The notes below the pieces were generated by a model. The model worked only from the letters and a program-made list of their open reading frames with translations, did not search any database and was not told the DNA's origin. 64,000 bases of DNA, from NCBI RefSeq assembly GCF_003515775.1, contig NZ_QWEI01000004.1, positions 186,001-250,000 of the forward strand, given 5' to 3'. Origin of the DNA: Ureibacillus yapensis. GTDB taxonomy: Bacteria; Bacillota; Bacilli; Bacillales_A; Planococcaceae. Below are positions 42,611 through 51,283 of the stretch, piece after piece (position 1 is the stretch's first letter; every line of letters begins with the position of its first letter). A program made the position numbers and the translations under genes.

Positions 42611-44197
42611 GTGAATATAAAAAATGAGTATTTTTCCCTACATAAGAGGAATTTAGTATATATTATTACGGCATTGATTTTATTAACCTTATTATTTTTT
42701 ATGCTTATTGCTAAAGGGTATGGACCAAATGCGGTTAGCTTGACCATTGTCTTCGTCATTCAATTATACCTGGGAATTTGCGTGAAAAAAATTTATGATG
42801 GATCCATCAAGTCCTTGCACGACACAGAACAACGCTTATATCATTCAGAAAAAGACAAACATTTTCTTTCTTATTATGACGACATTACAAAATTGCCAAA
42901 TGAACGATATTTATTGGAAAAAATTAAAGAAAACCTTTCACTTGATACATCCAGTAAAGCCGTTCTTGTACTGGAAATCGATCGGCTGAATACCATTAAA
43001 ACTTCTTTAGGCTCTTTTTATACGAATAAAATGCTTGAGTTAATTGCTGAAAGATTGAAAGTACAGTTCCCCGGCAGTACGATCGGCAAATTGAGGGAAG
43101 AGCAATTTTTAATCTTGATTGAACAAGATAATGGGCGGGAAGTGCTTCGTACGCAATGCAGGCAACTAATCCAAATGCTAGAAAATCCATATCATATTCA
43201 ACATTTCTCATTAAACATATCGGTTCATATTGGCATAGCTTATTATCCTGAAGATACTCAAAATGAAGAAAACCTCATTAAATTTGCCCGATTTGCCATA
43301 TTTGAAGCAAAAAAGCTGCCCGAACAAGTTACTTTTTATGAGCCGTCAATGGCGAACGGTAGAGAAGTGCAATTGGTTTTGGAAAATGAATTATACAAAG
43401 CACTCGAGAATAATGAGTTATTTTTGCAATATCAGCCTCAGCTGAAACTAAATAATACGGATCTGATTTCAATGGAAGCATTGGTTCGCTGGAAGCATCC
43501 GGAAAAGGGATTGATTCCGCCTTCGGATTTTATACCAATCGCGGAAGAGTCCGGATTAATAGTGCCTATTGGTAAATGGGTATTGGAAACAGCCTGCAGA
43601 CATACGAAAGAACTTCAAGATGCTCTGGGACAGCCAGTGAGAGTAGCGGTAAATTTATCTCTTGGCCAGTTATTCCATGAAAATTTCGTTGAAGTGGTTC
43701 GGTCCATTTTAAAAGAGACGGATCTTTCTCCGGAGAGTCTGCAATTGGAAATAACCGAAAGTATGACAATGGACACTCAGTTCTTAATGCCGATTTTGCA
43801 AGACCTGAAAAAATTGGGTGTAACGATTGCTCTGGATGATTTCGGAAAGGGTTATTCTTCTTTGGCTTATTTAAAAGACCTGCCAATTGACTGTTTGAAA
43901 ATTGATCGGGATTTTGTGAAAAATATGAAAGACGACGAACACGAGCCGTTAGTGGATTTAATTATTTCCATGGCAAAGCATTTAAAGCTGAATGTGGTTG
44001 CAGAAGGCGTAGAAACGATTGAACAGTTCAATTATTTATTGAATCGTGAATGTGATGCCATCCAAGGGTATTTGATCAGTAAACCAAGCTCGTTTGAAAA
44101 AGTACTGCATAATTGCAAAAACAAAGTAAATAGTCTTTGTTATAAAACGCAATCCGAGTATTATGGCTATATCAAACAACTATTTAATACAGATTAG
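42611..44197 (+). CDS. Membrane GGDEF-EAL protein, probable c-di-GMP phosphodiesterase
   Basis: A 528-residue protein: two N-terminal membrane helices (about 15-35 and 40-60), a coiled linker, GGDEF-like domain (about 80-235) and EAL domain (245-500). The GGDEF active site is destroyed (REEQF instead of GGDEF), so it cannot make c-di-GMP. The EAL domain keeps EALVRWKHP, ITESMTMD, DDFGKGYSSL, KIDRDF and AEGVET, so hydrolysis of c-di-GMP is likely. It starts at GTG 42611, after GAGGTGA. It follows an Rgg-type regulator on the same strand with no terminator between, so pheromone control of c-di-GMP is possible. Confidence 0.85.
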   Translation: MNIKNEYFSLHKRNLVYIITALILLTLLFFMLIAKGYGPNAVSLTIVFVIQLYLGICVKKIYDGSIKSLHDTEQRLYHSEKDKHFLSYYDDITKLPNERYLLEKIKENLSLDTSSKAVLVLEIDRLNTIKTSLGSFYTNKMLELIAERLKVQFPGSTIGKLREEQFLILIEQDNGREVLRTQCRQLIQMLENPYHIQHFSLNISVHIGIAYYPEDTQNEENLIKFARFAIFEAKKLPEQVTFYEPSMANGREVQLVLENELYKALENNELFLQYQPQLKLNNTDLISMEALVRWKHPEKGLIPPSDFIPIAEESGLIVPIGKWVLETACRHTKELQDALGQPVRVAVNLSLGQLFHENFVEVVRSILKETDLSPESLQLEITESMTMDTQFLMPILQDLKKLGVTIALDDFGKGYSSLAYLKDLPIDCLKIDRDFVKNMKDDEHEPLVDLIISMAKHLKLNVVAEGVETIEQFNYLLNRECDAIQGYLISKPSSFEKVLHNCKNKVNSLCYKTQSEYYGYIKQLFNTD

Positions 44198-44199
44198 AA

Positions 44200-44227
44200 A
44201 AGGAGCTGACTCAGTTCCTTTTTTCTT
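44200..44227 (+). terminator. Terminator after the GGDEF-EAL gene
   Basis: AAGGAGCTGA and TCAGTTCCTT form a near-perfect stem and run into TTTTCTTTTT. Confidence 0.75.
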
Positions 44228-44237
44228 TTTGCATAAA

Positions 44238-44270
44238 AAAAGGGCAATCCCAAAATTGGGATTGCCCTTT
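44238..44270 (-). terminator. Terminator of the cold-shock protein gene
   Basis: AAAGGGCAATCCCA and TGGGATTGCCCTTT are perfect 14-bp arms around a 5-nt loop, with TTTTTTT on the minus strand. Confidence 0.9.
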
Positions 44271-44282
44271 ATAAGCTTCAAA

Positions 44283-44483
44283 TTAAAGTTTTACTACGTT
44301 AGAAGCTTGTGGTCCGCGGTTTCCTTCTTCAACTGAGAATTCAACTTTTTGACCTTCTTCTAAAGTTTTGAAACCGTCGCCTTGGATTGCAGAGAAGTGT
44401 ACGAATACATCGTTTCCACCTTCAACTTCGATAAATCCAAAACCTTTTTCTGAGTTAAACCATTTTACTGTACCTTGTGTCAT
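44283..44483 (-). CDS. Cold-shock protein, CspA/CspB family
   Basis: A 66-residue single-stranded nucleic-acid binding protein of the OB fold. RNP1 (KGFGFIEV) and RNP2 (VFVHFSAI) are intact, and length and sequence ([20 protein letters not shown]) are typical of CspB/CspD of bacilli. It acts as an RNA chaperone and is usually cold-induced or growth-phase-regulated. GGAGGTC lies 9 nt before the ATG. The leader upstream is long and holds a 20-bp hairpin followed by a T-run. Confidence 0.95.
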   Translation of the reverse strand: MTQGTVKWFNSEKGFGFIEVEGGNDVFVHFSAIQGDGFKTLEEGQKVEFSVEEGNRGPQASNVVKL

Positions 44484-44543
44484 ATTAATAGACCTCCAAA
44501 AAATTTACTGAATAACCAATTACTTCATAATACTAGAAAAAAA

Positions 44544-44598
44544 TTCACACATTACAAAAAGTACCGAACGTTCACGATTACTTTTTGTAACATGTGAA
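44544..44598 (-). promoter_or_regulatory. Large hairpin with U-tract in the cold-shock gene leader
   Basis: On the minus strand TTCACATGTTACAAAAAGTA pairs with TACTTTTTGTAATGTGTGAA (20 bp, two wobbles) around a 15-nt loop containing the palindrome GAACGTTC, and is followed by seven T. It lies about 60 nt before the start codon, with no gene just upstream on that strand. It looks like an attenuator/thermosensor or a transcription-stop in the leader. Mechanism is inferred. Confidence 0.6.
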
Positions 44599-44754
44599 TT
44601 CATTAGATAAGAAGCAATATAATTATTCTTCTTAAAGTATACATGGGGTTGAAATAAAAGTCCACTGTTTTGTTGTAAAAGTTGATATTAAATTAAATTG
44701 TCGCGTTGGGAAGTTGAATTTTAAGGGAATTAACAGGCGTTTCCCCTCTTTTCC

Positions 44755-44874
44755 ATTGTCCAGATACGAACGCCAGCCCCTCTAGCGTTTCGACTCCTCC
44801 TCCGAAGGCAAAAAGCGCCTTCACGTCGGAGTCTGCAATGCCTTTCGGAGCTAACGGGCGTTCTCCGCTTTTTA
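44755..44874. repeat. GC-rich palindromic intergenic repeat, copy 1
   Basis: A roughly 120-bp GC-rich island in AT-rich surroundings, starting TGTCCAGATACGAACGCC and ending GGGCGTTCTCCGCTTTTT, with several internal stems (e.g. CTCCGA/TCGGAG). It shares layout and many positions with the element at 51162-51285, so both are copies of one dispersed, non-coding, foldable repeat of the type common in bacillar intergenic regions. The rest of 44640-44754 shows nothing clear. Confidence 0.6.
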
Positions 44875-44948
44875 TTTATGATATAAAAATTTTCCAAGTG
44901 AATATGATATAGTAGAATTAAGCAAGTTTTTTACTATTAGATATTTTT

Positions 44949-45060
44949 TTGCTTCATTTAATGGGGATGACCTAATTAAATGAAGTCCAGTCTCGGTGAT
45001 TGTTACTGAAAGCTTTAGCGACGGTCACATTTCTGCCAAGGCGCATTTGATTTAAATGGG
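44949..45060 (+). other. Structured leader upstream of the PPP phosphatase
   Basis: CTTCATTTAAT and ATTAAATGAAG (perfect 11-bp arms, 12-nt loop) are followed by a second fold, GGTGA...CTGAAAGCTTTAG...TCAC, and a short GCC/GGC stem, ending just before the phosphatase ribosome site. It does not match a riboswitch class I can recognise. It could be a structured 5' leader or another small dispersed repeat. Confidence 0.4.
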
Positions 45061-45068
45061 GTGTATAA

Positions 45069-45836
45069 ATGAATAAAGTTTTTGCAATCGGCGATATTCA
45101 TGGTTGTTATGATTTATTGGAAGCTCTACTGACGAAATGGAATCCACAGGAAGAGCAGTTGGTTTTCCTGGGGGACTATATTGATCGTGGGCCGGACAGC
45201 TTGAAAGTGTTGAAAAAAGTAATGCAGTTATCCCATGATTACGATGCCGTGGCATTAAGCGGAAATCATGAGCAGCTTTTTTTAGGGTGGCTTGAGAAGC
45301 CGGAAGAACTTTCGGAATTTTATTTCAATCCGAAGGTAGGGGGAGAAGCCGCGATTCAAAGTTTTTATTCCACGCCAGACTTTCATTTGATTGCGGACAA
45401 TTTTTCCATTCATGAAATTGCCGCAAAAATTCAAGAAGAACATCATTCAGTCGTAGAGTTTATGAAAAGTTTGCGCCGCTTCTATCTTTTTGATCCTTTC
45501 CTTTTTGTTCATGCAGGAATATCTTGCACTGTTGAAAATTTCCGGGAAACGAAGCGAGATGACTTTTTCTGGATCCGGGAAGAGTTTTATGCCGTTCCAC
45601 ATAAGGCGAAGGAAATCGTCGTTTTTGGACATACGCCAACGGTTTTATTGAATGAAGATAAATCCAGCGATATTTGGATTTCTCCTTGCCAAAGAAAAAT
45701 CGGCATTGATGGAGGAGGAGCCATTTATGAAAAAGGACAACTGCACGGAGTGGTTTTCGAAAAAGGATCAAAAGAAATTACGGATCATTCAGTTGGCTTA
45801 AATTTCGGTATCACTACCAAACACATCCGATTATAA
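45069..45836 (+). CDS. PPP-family metallophosphatase (serine/threonine phosphatase or Ap4A-hydrolase type)
   Basis: A 255-residue calcineurin-like phosphoesterase. All core motifs are present: FAIGDIHGCYD (GDxHG), FLGDYIDRGPDS (GDxxDRG), LSGNHEQ (GNHE), then VHAGIS and VFGHTP for the second half of the dinuclear metal site. It resembles bacterial PPP enzymes such as PrpE, PrpA and lambda phosphatase, which act on phospho-Ser/Thr proteins or diadenosine tetraphosphate; the choice cannot be made here. GGGGTG precedes the ATG. It is followed 43 nt later by the OsmC gene, so they may be co-transcribed. Confidence 0.85.
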   Translation: MNKVFAIGDIHGCYDLLEALLTKWNPQEEQLVFLGDYIDRGPDSLKVLKKVMQLSHDYDAVALSGNHEQLFLGWLEKPEELSEFYFNPKVGGEAAIQSFYSTPDFHLIADNFSIHEIAAKIQEEHHSVVEFMKSLRRFYLFDPFLFVHAGISCTVENFRETKRDDFFWIREEFYAVPHKAKEIVVFGHTPTVLLNEDKSSDIWISPCQRKIGIDGGGAIYEKGQLHGVVFEKGSKEITDHSVGLNFGITTKHIRL

Positions 45837-45879
45837 ATGAAAAGAGATAAAGGCATTTCGTGTAATGAGGTGAAAAGAA

Positions 45880-46332
45880 ATGACGAATAAAGTGGAACAT
45901 ATTTTTAAACTGCAAACGAGCTGGAATGGCGGAAGAAATGATTCGAGTGAATTTGAGTGCGGAAATTTACAAACATTGTTTTCCATTCCACGTGTAATGG
46001 ATGGTCCCGGAATCGGAACCAATCCAGATGAATTGCTGCTAAGTGCTGCTGCGGGTTGCTATATTATCTCGCTTGCTGCCATGCTGGAACGTTCATCCAT
46101 TCAAGCTTCTCTTTCCCTCCATTCAGAAGGAATAGTGGAAGAGGAGAACAACATTCTTACTTATAAACAAATTACGCATCACATTGAAATTATCCTCAAC
46201 GAAGCAAGCGATTCCAAGGAACGCATTGCCAAACGTTTAGCTGCCAAGGCAGAAGAGAGTTGCATGATTAGCAGAGCACTAAAAGGGAATGTAAAGGTTA
46301 TAGTGGATTGTAAAATCAGTTCAGAAATTTAG
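45880..46332 (+). CDS. OsmC-family peroxiredoxin
   Basis: A 150-residue thiol peroxidase that reduces organic hydroperoxides. The two reactive cysteines are in SAAAGCYIISLAAMLE and EESCMIS, spaced as in OsmC/Ohr. DGPGIGTNPDELLLSA is the family core. It belongs to the SACOL1771-like OsmC branch rather than Ohr. It probably functions with the neighbouring phosphatase and UbiB-like genes only by proximity. AATGAGGTGAAAAG lies upstream of the ATG. Confidence 0.87.
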   Translation: MTNKVEHIFKLQTSWNGGRNDSSEFECGNLQTLFSIPRVMDGPGIGTNPDELLLSAAAGCYIISLAAMLERSSIQASLSLHSEGIVEEENNILTYKQITHHIEIILNEASDSKERIAKRLAAKAEESCMISRALKGNVKVIVDCKISSEI

Positions 46333-46346
46333 AGATCGGAAAGAGA

Positions 46347-48344
46347 GTGAGGGTAATGACCTTTATCAAGCCAATCCTCCTAATATTGCTCGTTGCCGTT
46401 TTTATCTTTTTTATTAGTGGTCGACTAATTGGAGCAAACGTAAATATTTTCAAAAAAATCTTGTCCGTTATCATAAGTGTATCCTTCACAACATTCATCT
46501 TCTGGTATACCTACTTAAAAGGGACCGACTATAATTTTGATACAATGGGCAGTGTCGTCAATACTTCAAACTTATTATGGGTTGGCAGCATGCTGCTTAT
46601 TTCAATGCTAATTTACTTGTTTTTTGAATTATTTGACCCTATTGCGCTTGATGAAAACAATGGCCGCCATTCTGGAAGAAAGTCTTTTTTTAAAAGATTG
46701 CTAGGCTACTGGAGACATCAAAAAAGATTGCGCAATGTAGTCAGTATTGCTGTTAAAAATGGAATCACGCGTACCGTTAAATATGCCAGAAATCGGGACA
46801 GTGACCGCGAGCTGGCCATAGCCCTGAGGGAAACTTTAGAGCAATGCGGAGGCATTTTTATCAAATTTGGCCAAGTGCTTTCTACTCGAAAAGAATTATT
46901 TTCACCTGTCTTTATAAAAGAGCTGGAAAAGCTTCAAAAAAACGTAAGTGAGTTGTCGGAGAAGCAAGTTCAAACCATTTTAAAGCAAAATCTACGAGGG
47001 GAACTGGATGAAGTTTTTTCCTATTTCGATACCAACCCGATTGCAGCTGCTTCGATTGGCCAAGTACATAAAGCAGTTTTGCGCAAAACAAATGAAAAAG
47101 TGGTTGTGAAGTTACTGCGCCCCGAAGTAAAAGAGATTATGCGTGAGGATTTAAGTATCTTAATCGAATTTGCCAACTGGATTTCCGACAAATCCCATTG
47201 GGCTGAAAGTATAGGATTCCGTGATCTGGCACAAGGGTTTGCAAGTTCACTCAGGGAAGAAATCGATTTTAATATAGAAGCCCGCAACATGATCCAAATA
47301 CGCAATATATTGAAACAAAGCAAGCTGAATGTATCCATTCCAAAAGTTTATGAAGAATATAGCAACGAAAATATCCTGGTGATGGACTATGCAAAAGGCG
47401 TCTCTGTTGCCAATCTTGCGCAGGAAGATCTGTTGAACTGCCATGAGGTTGCCGAAACGATTCTTTTCTCTTATTTAGAGCAAGCACTTATTTCCGGTAT
47501 TTTTCATGCGGACCCTCATCCAGGCAACATTCACTATGATGCAGCAACGAATGAAGTCGCCTTGCTGGATTTTGGAGCAGTTTGCCGACTTTCTTCCTCG
47601 CAGCAAGAAGGCTTAAAGCTGTTTTTCATGGGCATTCAACAAAACGATACAACCATTTTATATGATGGAATTTCCTTGTTGGTCAAGAACCGCAGCGATG
47701 TTGACCGTGCGGAACTGGAACATGCTGTGAGCCAAATTATTTTGAAAATTTCATATGTCGAACGAATTCGAACGGATGAAATTGTTTATTCCATTTTTGC
47801 GGTTATTCGTGATTTTGGTTTGCAATTTTATCCTTCGGTAAGCGTGGCCTTACGGGTCATTGTTACGTTGGATGGGACATTGCGGATTATCGATCGCAAT
47901 TTCAATCTCTTTGAGGAAGCGAAACGTTTTTCAAAGAGTTATTTAAAAAACACATTAAAGAGACCGTTGTATGAACCGAAAGAAACGAAAGATCGAATCG
48001 AAGAAGAACTGGCACTGATACTGCCGAATTTAAGAAAAATTCCTCGAAGAGTAGACCAGTTATTCAAAAAAGTAGAAGATGGAAAACTCATCTTGCATCA
48101 TGACATCTTTTCGGATAAAAACAATGCAAAATTTGTGACCCAATTATTTTCTAAATTTGTCCTGCTCTTTGTCGGGATTACCTTTGGCATTATTTCAGTG
48201 GCACTGTTGGCCATTTCTCAATTCATCAATACGGCGTATGCGATCTATTTAAACACGGCTGCCTATTTTGGCTTGTTTTTATGCGCCATCCTCCTCGTGA
48301 GATTATCCATCCAAGCGATCCGGGATATGAAGCGAAATGAATAA
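46347..48344 (+). CDS. ABC1/UbiB-family atypical kinase-like membrane protein
   Basis: A 665-residue protein with two or three N-terminal membrane helices (first 100 residues), an ABC1 kinase-like domain (about 145-510) and two C-terminal helices (about 595-650). Diagnostic motifs: IFIKFGQVLSTRKELF (KxGQ), PIAAASIGQVHKA (Ala-rich nucleotide loop), VVVKLLRPEV (Lys), HADPHPGNIHY (HxDxHxGN) and VALLDFGAV (DFG). The family supports isoprenoid-quinone synthesis or lipid homeostasis; this host should use menaquinone, so the role is probably lipid or quinone related. The start codon is GTG 46347; ATG 46356 is possible. It lies 14 nt after osmC. Confidence 0.85.
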   Translation: MRVMTFIKPILLILLVAVFIFFISGRLIGANVNIFKKILSVIISVSFTTFIFWYTYLKGTDYNFDTMGSVVNTSNLLWVGSMLLISMLIYLFFELFDPIALDENNGRHSGRKSFFKRLLGYWRHQKRLRNVVSIAVKNGITRTVKYARNRDSDRELAIALRETLEQCGGIFIKFGQVLSTRKELFSPVFIKELEKLQKNVSELSEKQVQTILKQNLRGELDEVFSYFDTNPIAAASIGQVHKAVLRKTNEKVVVKLLRPEVKEIMREDLSILIEFANWISDKSHWAESIGFRDLAQGFASSLREEIDFNIEARNMIQIRNILKQSKLNVSIPKVYEEYSNENILVMDYAKGVSVANLAQEDLLNCHEVAETILFSYLEQALISGIFHADPHPGNIHYDAATNEVALLDFGAVCRLSSSQQEGLKLFFMGIQQNDTTILYDGISLLVKNRSDVDRAELEHAVSQIILKISYVERIRTDEIVYSIFAVIRDFGLQFYPSVSVALRVIVTLDGTLRIIDRNFNLFEEAKRFSKSYLKNTLKRPLYEPKETKDRIEEELALILPNLRKIPRRVDQLFKKVEDGKLILHHDIFSDKNNAKFVTQLFSKFVLLFVGITFGIISVALLAISQFINTAYAIYLNTAAYFGLFLCAILLVRLSIQAIRDMKRNE

Positions 48345-48351
48345 ACTATCT

Positions 48352-48391
48352 AAAAGCCTCTTTCATTTAAAAAAGTGAAGGAGGCTTTTTT
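48352..48391 (+). terminator. Terminator after the UbiB-like gene
   Basis: AAAAGCCTCTTTCA pairs with TGAAGGAGGCTTTT around a short A-rich loop, followed by TTTTTTA. Confidence 0.8.
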
Positions 48392-48392
48392 A

Positions 48393-48838
48393 TGTTGCCG
48401 CCCTCAAAAAGAATAGTTAAATAAAAAGTTCAGAAAAATTAGTTTCTGAATAGAAAATGGGATATTTGTTAATAATTTCATCACCAACCATTTATTTTAA
48501 TAAATGGAATCTATCTAAACCATTTACCTAAAGTAGACTTATTTAAAGGGAGGTAATAGTAGAAAGATAATAATAAAAGAATGAAATTACTTATTAGTAA
48601 TATTATTTATCGGATTATTTCCACCTTTATAGCCTGCTTAAATCGTAATTAGAAGAATCAAATTGTATTCCCCAGGAAATATCTTTTTTAAAGGAAAGTC
48701 GTTAATTATTATTTTAATAAAATAAATTCTCCATAGTTTATCAAATCTAAATTGAATATGTATATTTCTATTTTCAAATTAATATATAAATACTAGAAAT
48801 TATTTAAACGGATTATATAGAGTCGAGGAGAGTGTCCC
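48393..48838. other. AT-rich intergenic stretch upstream of the FemAB-like gene
   Basis: About 446 nt with very low GC. It contains GGGAGG at 48549-48554 but no well-placed start; a 23-codon frame (48581-48652, starting MKLLISNIIYRI) is open but lacks a close ribosome site. Otherwise only promoter-like AT tracts are seen. Confidence 0.4.
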
Positions 48839-49564
48839 ATGCTGCAGATTAATAGAAAATTATTTGCATTGCCGGTTAATATCGTTTATTTTAAACCATT
48901 AAAATCTGATAGTCGCTTTGAGCCCAAAATTGTTCAATATACGCACATATTAAAACCGAGCCGTCAATTGAAAGGGCAAAAAACCGTTCATATAAATTTG
49001 AAACAAGATGAGAATACCTTGTTGCATGGCATGTCCAAACAGGTAATAAACTTGCTGGATCAAAATAGAATCTCTTCTTGGAAAATTACGAGACTGCATC
49101 ATCCAAAAAGAGAGGAATTACTAGAATTCCAGCAAATTTATAATCGATTTGCAAAAGGTGAAAATGACAGAAAACTAACTAAATCCGATATTCAAACATT
49201 GCAACTTCTGCAAGAACAAGGCGGTTTAGTCATTACGAAGCTGGAAAATGAAGAAGCTGAAACCATTTGTACACGAATATATGCAGTGAGCGATGAAGTG
49301 GTAATGGTTTTGTATCATAGCGGTCAGGAAATCATGAGTGAGCAAATGAATAAAGGTGCCAATTATTTTTTATGCTGGGAAAATATCAGGTATTTTAGAA
49401 CATTGGGCTATCAAATATATGACTTTGGCGACATAAAGAACTCGAACGAATTAGAGGAAATCAAGGAAAACTTCGGTGGAAAAACCGTCACTGTTTTTTC
49501 TGGCTATGTCACTAAATCACTGTTCGGAAACCTCATGCTGCATTTAAATAGACGTGGGCTGTAA
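48839..49564 (+). CDS. FemAB/GNAT-like acyltransferase, unknown substrate
   Basis: A 241-residue protein with the look of one FemAB-type GNAT half: YTHILKPSRQLKGQKTVHIN, then HHPKREELLEFQQIYNRFAK, VITKLENEEAETICTRIYA, and a late GANYFLCWENIRYFRTLGYQIYDFGDI that mirrors the FemX/GNAT C-terminal fold (the YDFGG-like strand). FemAB proteins add amino acids to peptidoglycan; the single-domain form in bacilli is often annotated as lipid II:glycine transferase-like or GNAT. The substrate is unknown. GAGGAG precedes the ATG. It stands alone in AT-rich DNA. Confidence 0.6.
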   Translation: MLQINRKLFALPVNIVYFKPLKSDSRFEPKIVQYTHILKPSRQLKGQKTVHINLKQDENTLLHGMSKQVINLLDQNRISSWKITRLHHPKREELLEFQQIYNRFAKGENDRKLTKSDIQTLQLLQEQGGLVITKLENEEAETICTRIYAVSDEVVMVLYHSGQEIMSEQMNKGANYFLCWENIRYFRTLGYQIYDFGDIKNSNELEEIKENFGGKTVTVFSGYVTKSLFGNLMLHLNRRGL

Positions 49565-49688
49565 GAAATTATTAATGTTCAGATGCTACTTCAGTTAACG
49601 ATGGACTAAGTGCTTTCATTTTATTGCCATATCATTAAGCTATAAATTTGTTATAATAAATGCAGTAGATTTAGAGAGGATTTTATGA

Positions 49689-50576
49689 ATGACAAATAAA
49701 CCGCATCTTTTATTGGTTGATGGTATGGCCCTTCTGTTCCGTTCCTTTTTTGCTTCAAGTGCAATGGGTCATTATATTCGTTTGCAAGATGGAACACCAA
49801 CGAATGGAGTGCAAGGCTTTGCCCGCCATGTCTTAACAGCACAGTCCCTTATGAAGCCAACTCACTTAGCTGTTTGCTGGGATATGGGTGCCCAAACTTT
49901 CCGCAATGAAATTTTTGATGGGTATAAAGCAAATCGTCCGGCTCCGCCTGAAGAAATGCTTCCTCAATTTGATATGGCAAAAAGAGTGTCCGAGATGATT
50001 GGCTGGCAAAACTTTGGTGAAGTGGGAATGGAAGCGGATGATATGATTGGCTCCATGATTGAAAAATGGAAAGACGAAGCTGCCATTACGGTAATTAGTG
50101 GTGATAAAGACTTGCTTCAATTATTGAATCCTTCGACGAGAATCGCATTTACGAAAAAAGGGTATTCAGAATACGATGTGTATACTGAGCAGCGCTTTAA
50201 AGAGGAATATTTAATTGAGCCTTATAAGTTTGCGGATGTGAAAGCATTTATGGGAGATACTAGTGATGGCTATCCCGGAGTGAAGGGAATTGGTCCAAAA
50301 ACTGCTTTGCAATTGATTCAAACGTATGGCTCCGTCGAAGGGGTTCTGGAAAATTTACAAGCATTAAAACCAGCGCAGCGAAATAAAATTTCCGAGCATC
50401 TTGAAATGCTGCAGCTTTCTCATCAGTTAGCCAAAATTCATCGAAACATGGCAATCGATACGGAGCTGGATCAGCTTCAATTGACGGATTATGAGTACGG
50501 AACTTTTGAATTCCTTGAAAGCAAGGGATTCAGTGTTATTGCAAAACATGCCCGTTCTCTTTATTCATTCGTCTAA
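49689..50576 (+). CDS. 5'-3' exonuclease (PolI N-domain type, YpcP)
   Basis: A 295-residue flap endonuclease/5'-3' exonuclease, the stand-alone counterpart of the DNA polymerase I N-terminal domain. Acidic metal ligands are visible in LLLVDGMALLFR, AVCWDMGAQTFRNE, GEVGMEADDMIGS and TVISGDKDLLQLL, then FMGDTSDGYPGVKGIGPKTALQLI (helix-hairpin-helix DNA-binding region). Length matches B. subtilis YpcP. It removes RNA primers and flaps. Start at ATG 49689 after AGAGAGGA. A perfect bidirectional terminator separates it from the convergent peptidase. Confidence 0.9.
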   Translation: MTNKPHLLLVDGMALLFRSFFASSAMGHYIRLQDGTPTNGVQGFARHVLTAQSLMKPTHLAVCWDMGAQTFRNEIFDGYKANRPAPPEEMLPQFDMAKRVSEMIGWQNFGEVGMEADDMIGSMIEKWKDEAAITVISGDKDLLQLLNPSTRIAFTKKGYSEYDVYTEQRFKEEYLIEPYKFADVKAFMGDTSDGYPGVKGIGPKTALQLIQTYGSVEGVLENLQALKPAQRNKISEHLEMLQLSHQLAKIHRNMAIDTELDQLQLTDYEYGTFEFLESKGFSVIAKHARSLYSFV

Positions 50577-50580
50577 TCAA

Positions 50581-50620
50581 AAGCCCGAAGTGACCCATTG
50601 ATCACTTCGGGCTTATTTTT
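50581..50620. terminator. Bidirectional terminator between exonuclease and C39-like peptidase genes
   Basis: AAGCCCGAAGTGA and TCACTTCGGGCTT are perfect 13-bp arms, followed by ATTTTT. The 3' arm overlaps the last codons of the minus-strand gene. Confidence 0.88.
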
Positions 50621-51123
50621 ACATAACTTAATACTTTACGATTTTCCGCGTACTTTACTTTTCGGATTCTGCTCTTCCTTTGTCTCCCGCCATTATCATG
50701 AACGATTAAATGTAAATCGTCATCTATTCTTTCATAGCCGATTAGCGGTACCCAATGATATTTAAAGGCAGGTTTGGAGAACCATTGAAACGTAAAATAT
50801 TTATCAAATTTCATGGCCACTGGTCGACCTGCTTCTAGTTCTTTTAAAGCTTCTGCAAGGGTACAGCCTGCCACAACCCAATTCGAACCCAGTAATCTCC
50901 GCAAGTTTCTGATCAACCGCCATTTGAACAAACCAATCTTTGTTCCACCTAGAAGTTTATACAGCTCATTGATTGTTTTATAATTTTGCCGATCTTTAAA
51001 TAAATAGTTCAAAATCACATAGACGGTTGTTGGGCCACAGGCGGAGTTTTGGAATCGCGGAGAAACGTCGCTGCTGTATTGGGAAGTTCCTTCTGCATTT
51101 AATTGGACACGCAACGTTTTCAC
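50602..51123 (-). CDS. Peptidase C39-like cysteine protease domain protein
   Basis: A 173-residue cytoplasmic protein with the papain-like C39 fold. The Cys is in NSACGPTTVYVIL (about residues 27-39), the His in KYHWVPLIGYE and the Asp/Asn in IVHDNGG. There is no signal peptide and no ABC-exporter domain, so it is not a bacteriocin exporter; such stand-alone C39-like proteins are common in bacilli with unknown targets. GAGGTG lies just before the ATG. Confidence 0.75.
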   Translation of the reverse strand: MKTLRVQLNAEGTSQYSSDVSPRFQNSACGPTTVYVILNYLFKDRQNYKTINELYKLLGGTKIGLFKWRLIRNLRRLLGSNWVVAGCTLAEALKELEAGRPVAMKFDKYFTFQWFSKPAFKYHWVPLIGYERIDDDLHLIVHDNGGRQRKSRIRKVKYAENRKVLSYVKISPK

Positions 51124-51161
51124 CTCGATTTATTCTAAATAAAGAAGTAGTATAGACCTGG

Positions 51162-51283
51162 TGTCTAGCTCCAGCGCCCAGACCCTCGAGGTCGCTTCAG
51201 TCCCTCGGTCGAAAGCTGAAAAGATGCTTTCGATTCGGGCCTTCCAGCGCTTGTCGGGGCTAGACAGGGCGCTTGCGCTTTTC
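51162..51283. repeat. GC-rich palindromic intergenic repeat, copy 2
   Basis: Begins TGTCTAGCTCCAGCGCCC and ends GGGGCTAGACA followed by GGGCGCTTGCGCTTTT. The termini are inverted, and several internal stems are visible (e.g. CTTTCGA/TCGAAAG). I recall this end motif as a widespread bacillar intergenic repeat. A diverged copy is at 44755-44874. It lies directly after the tautomerase stop and can serve as its transcription end. Confidence 0.75.

Noticed and set aside
48581-48652. 23-codon frame MKLLISNIIYRI... as a second possible signal peptide
   Set aside because: The nearest ribosome site is 27 nt upstream, the DNA is extremely AT-rich, and no Rgg-type regulator is adjacent.
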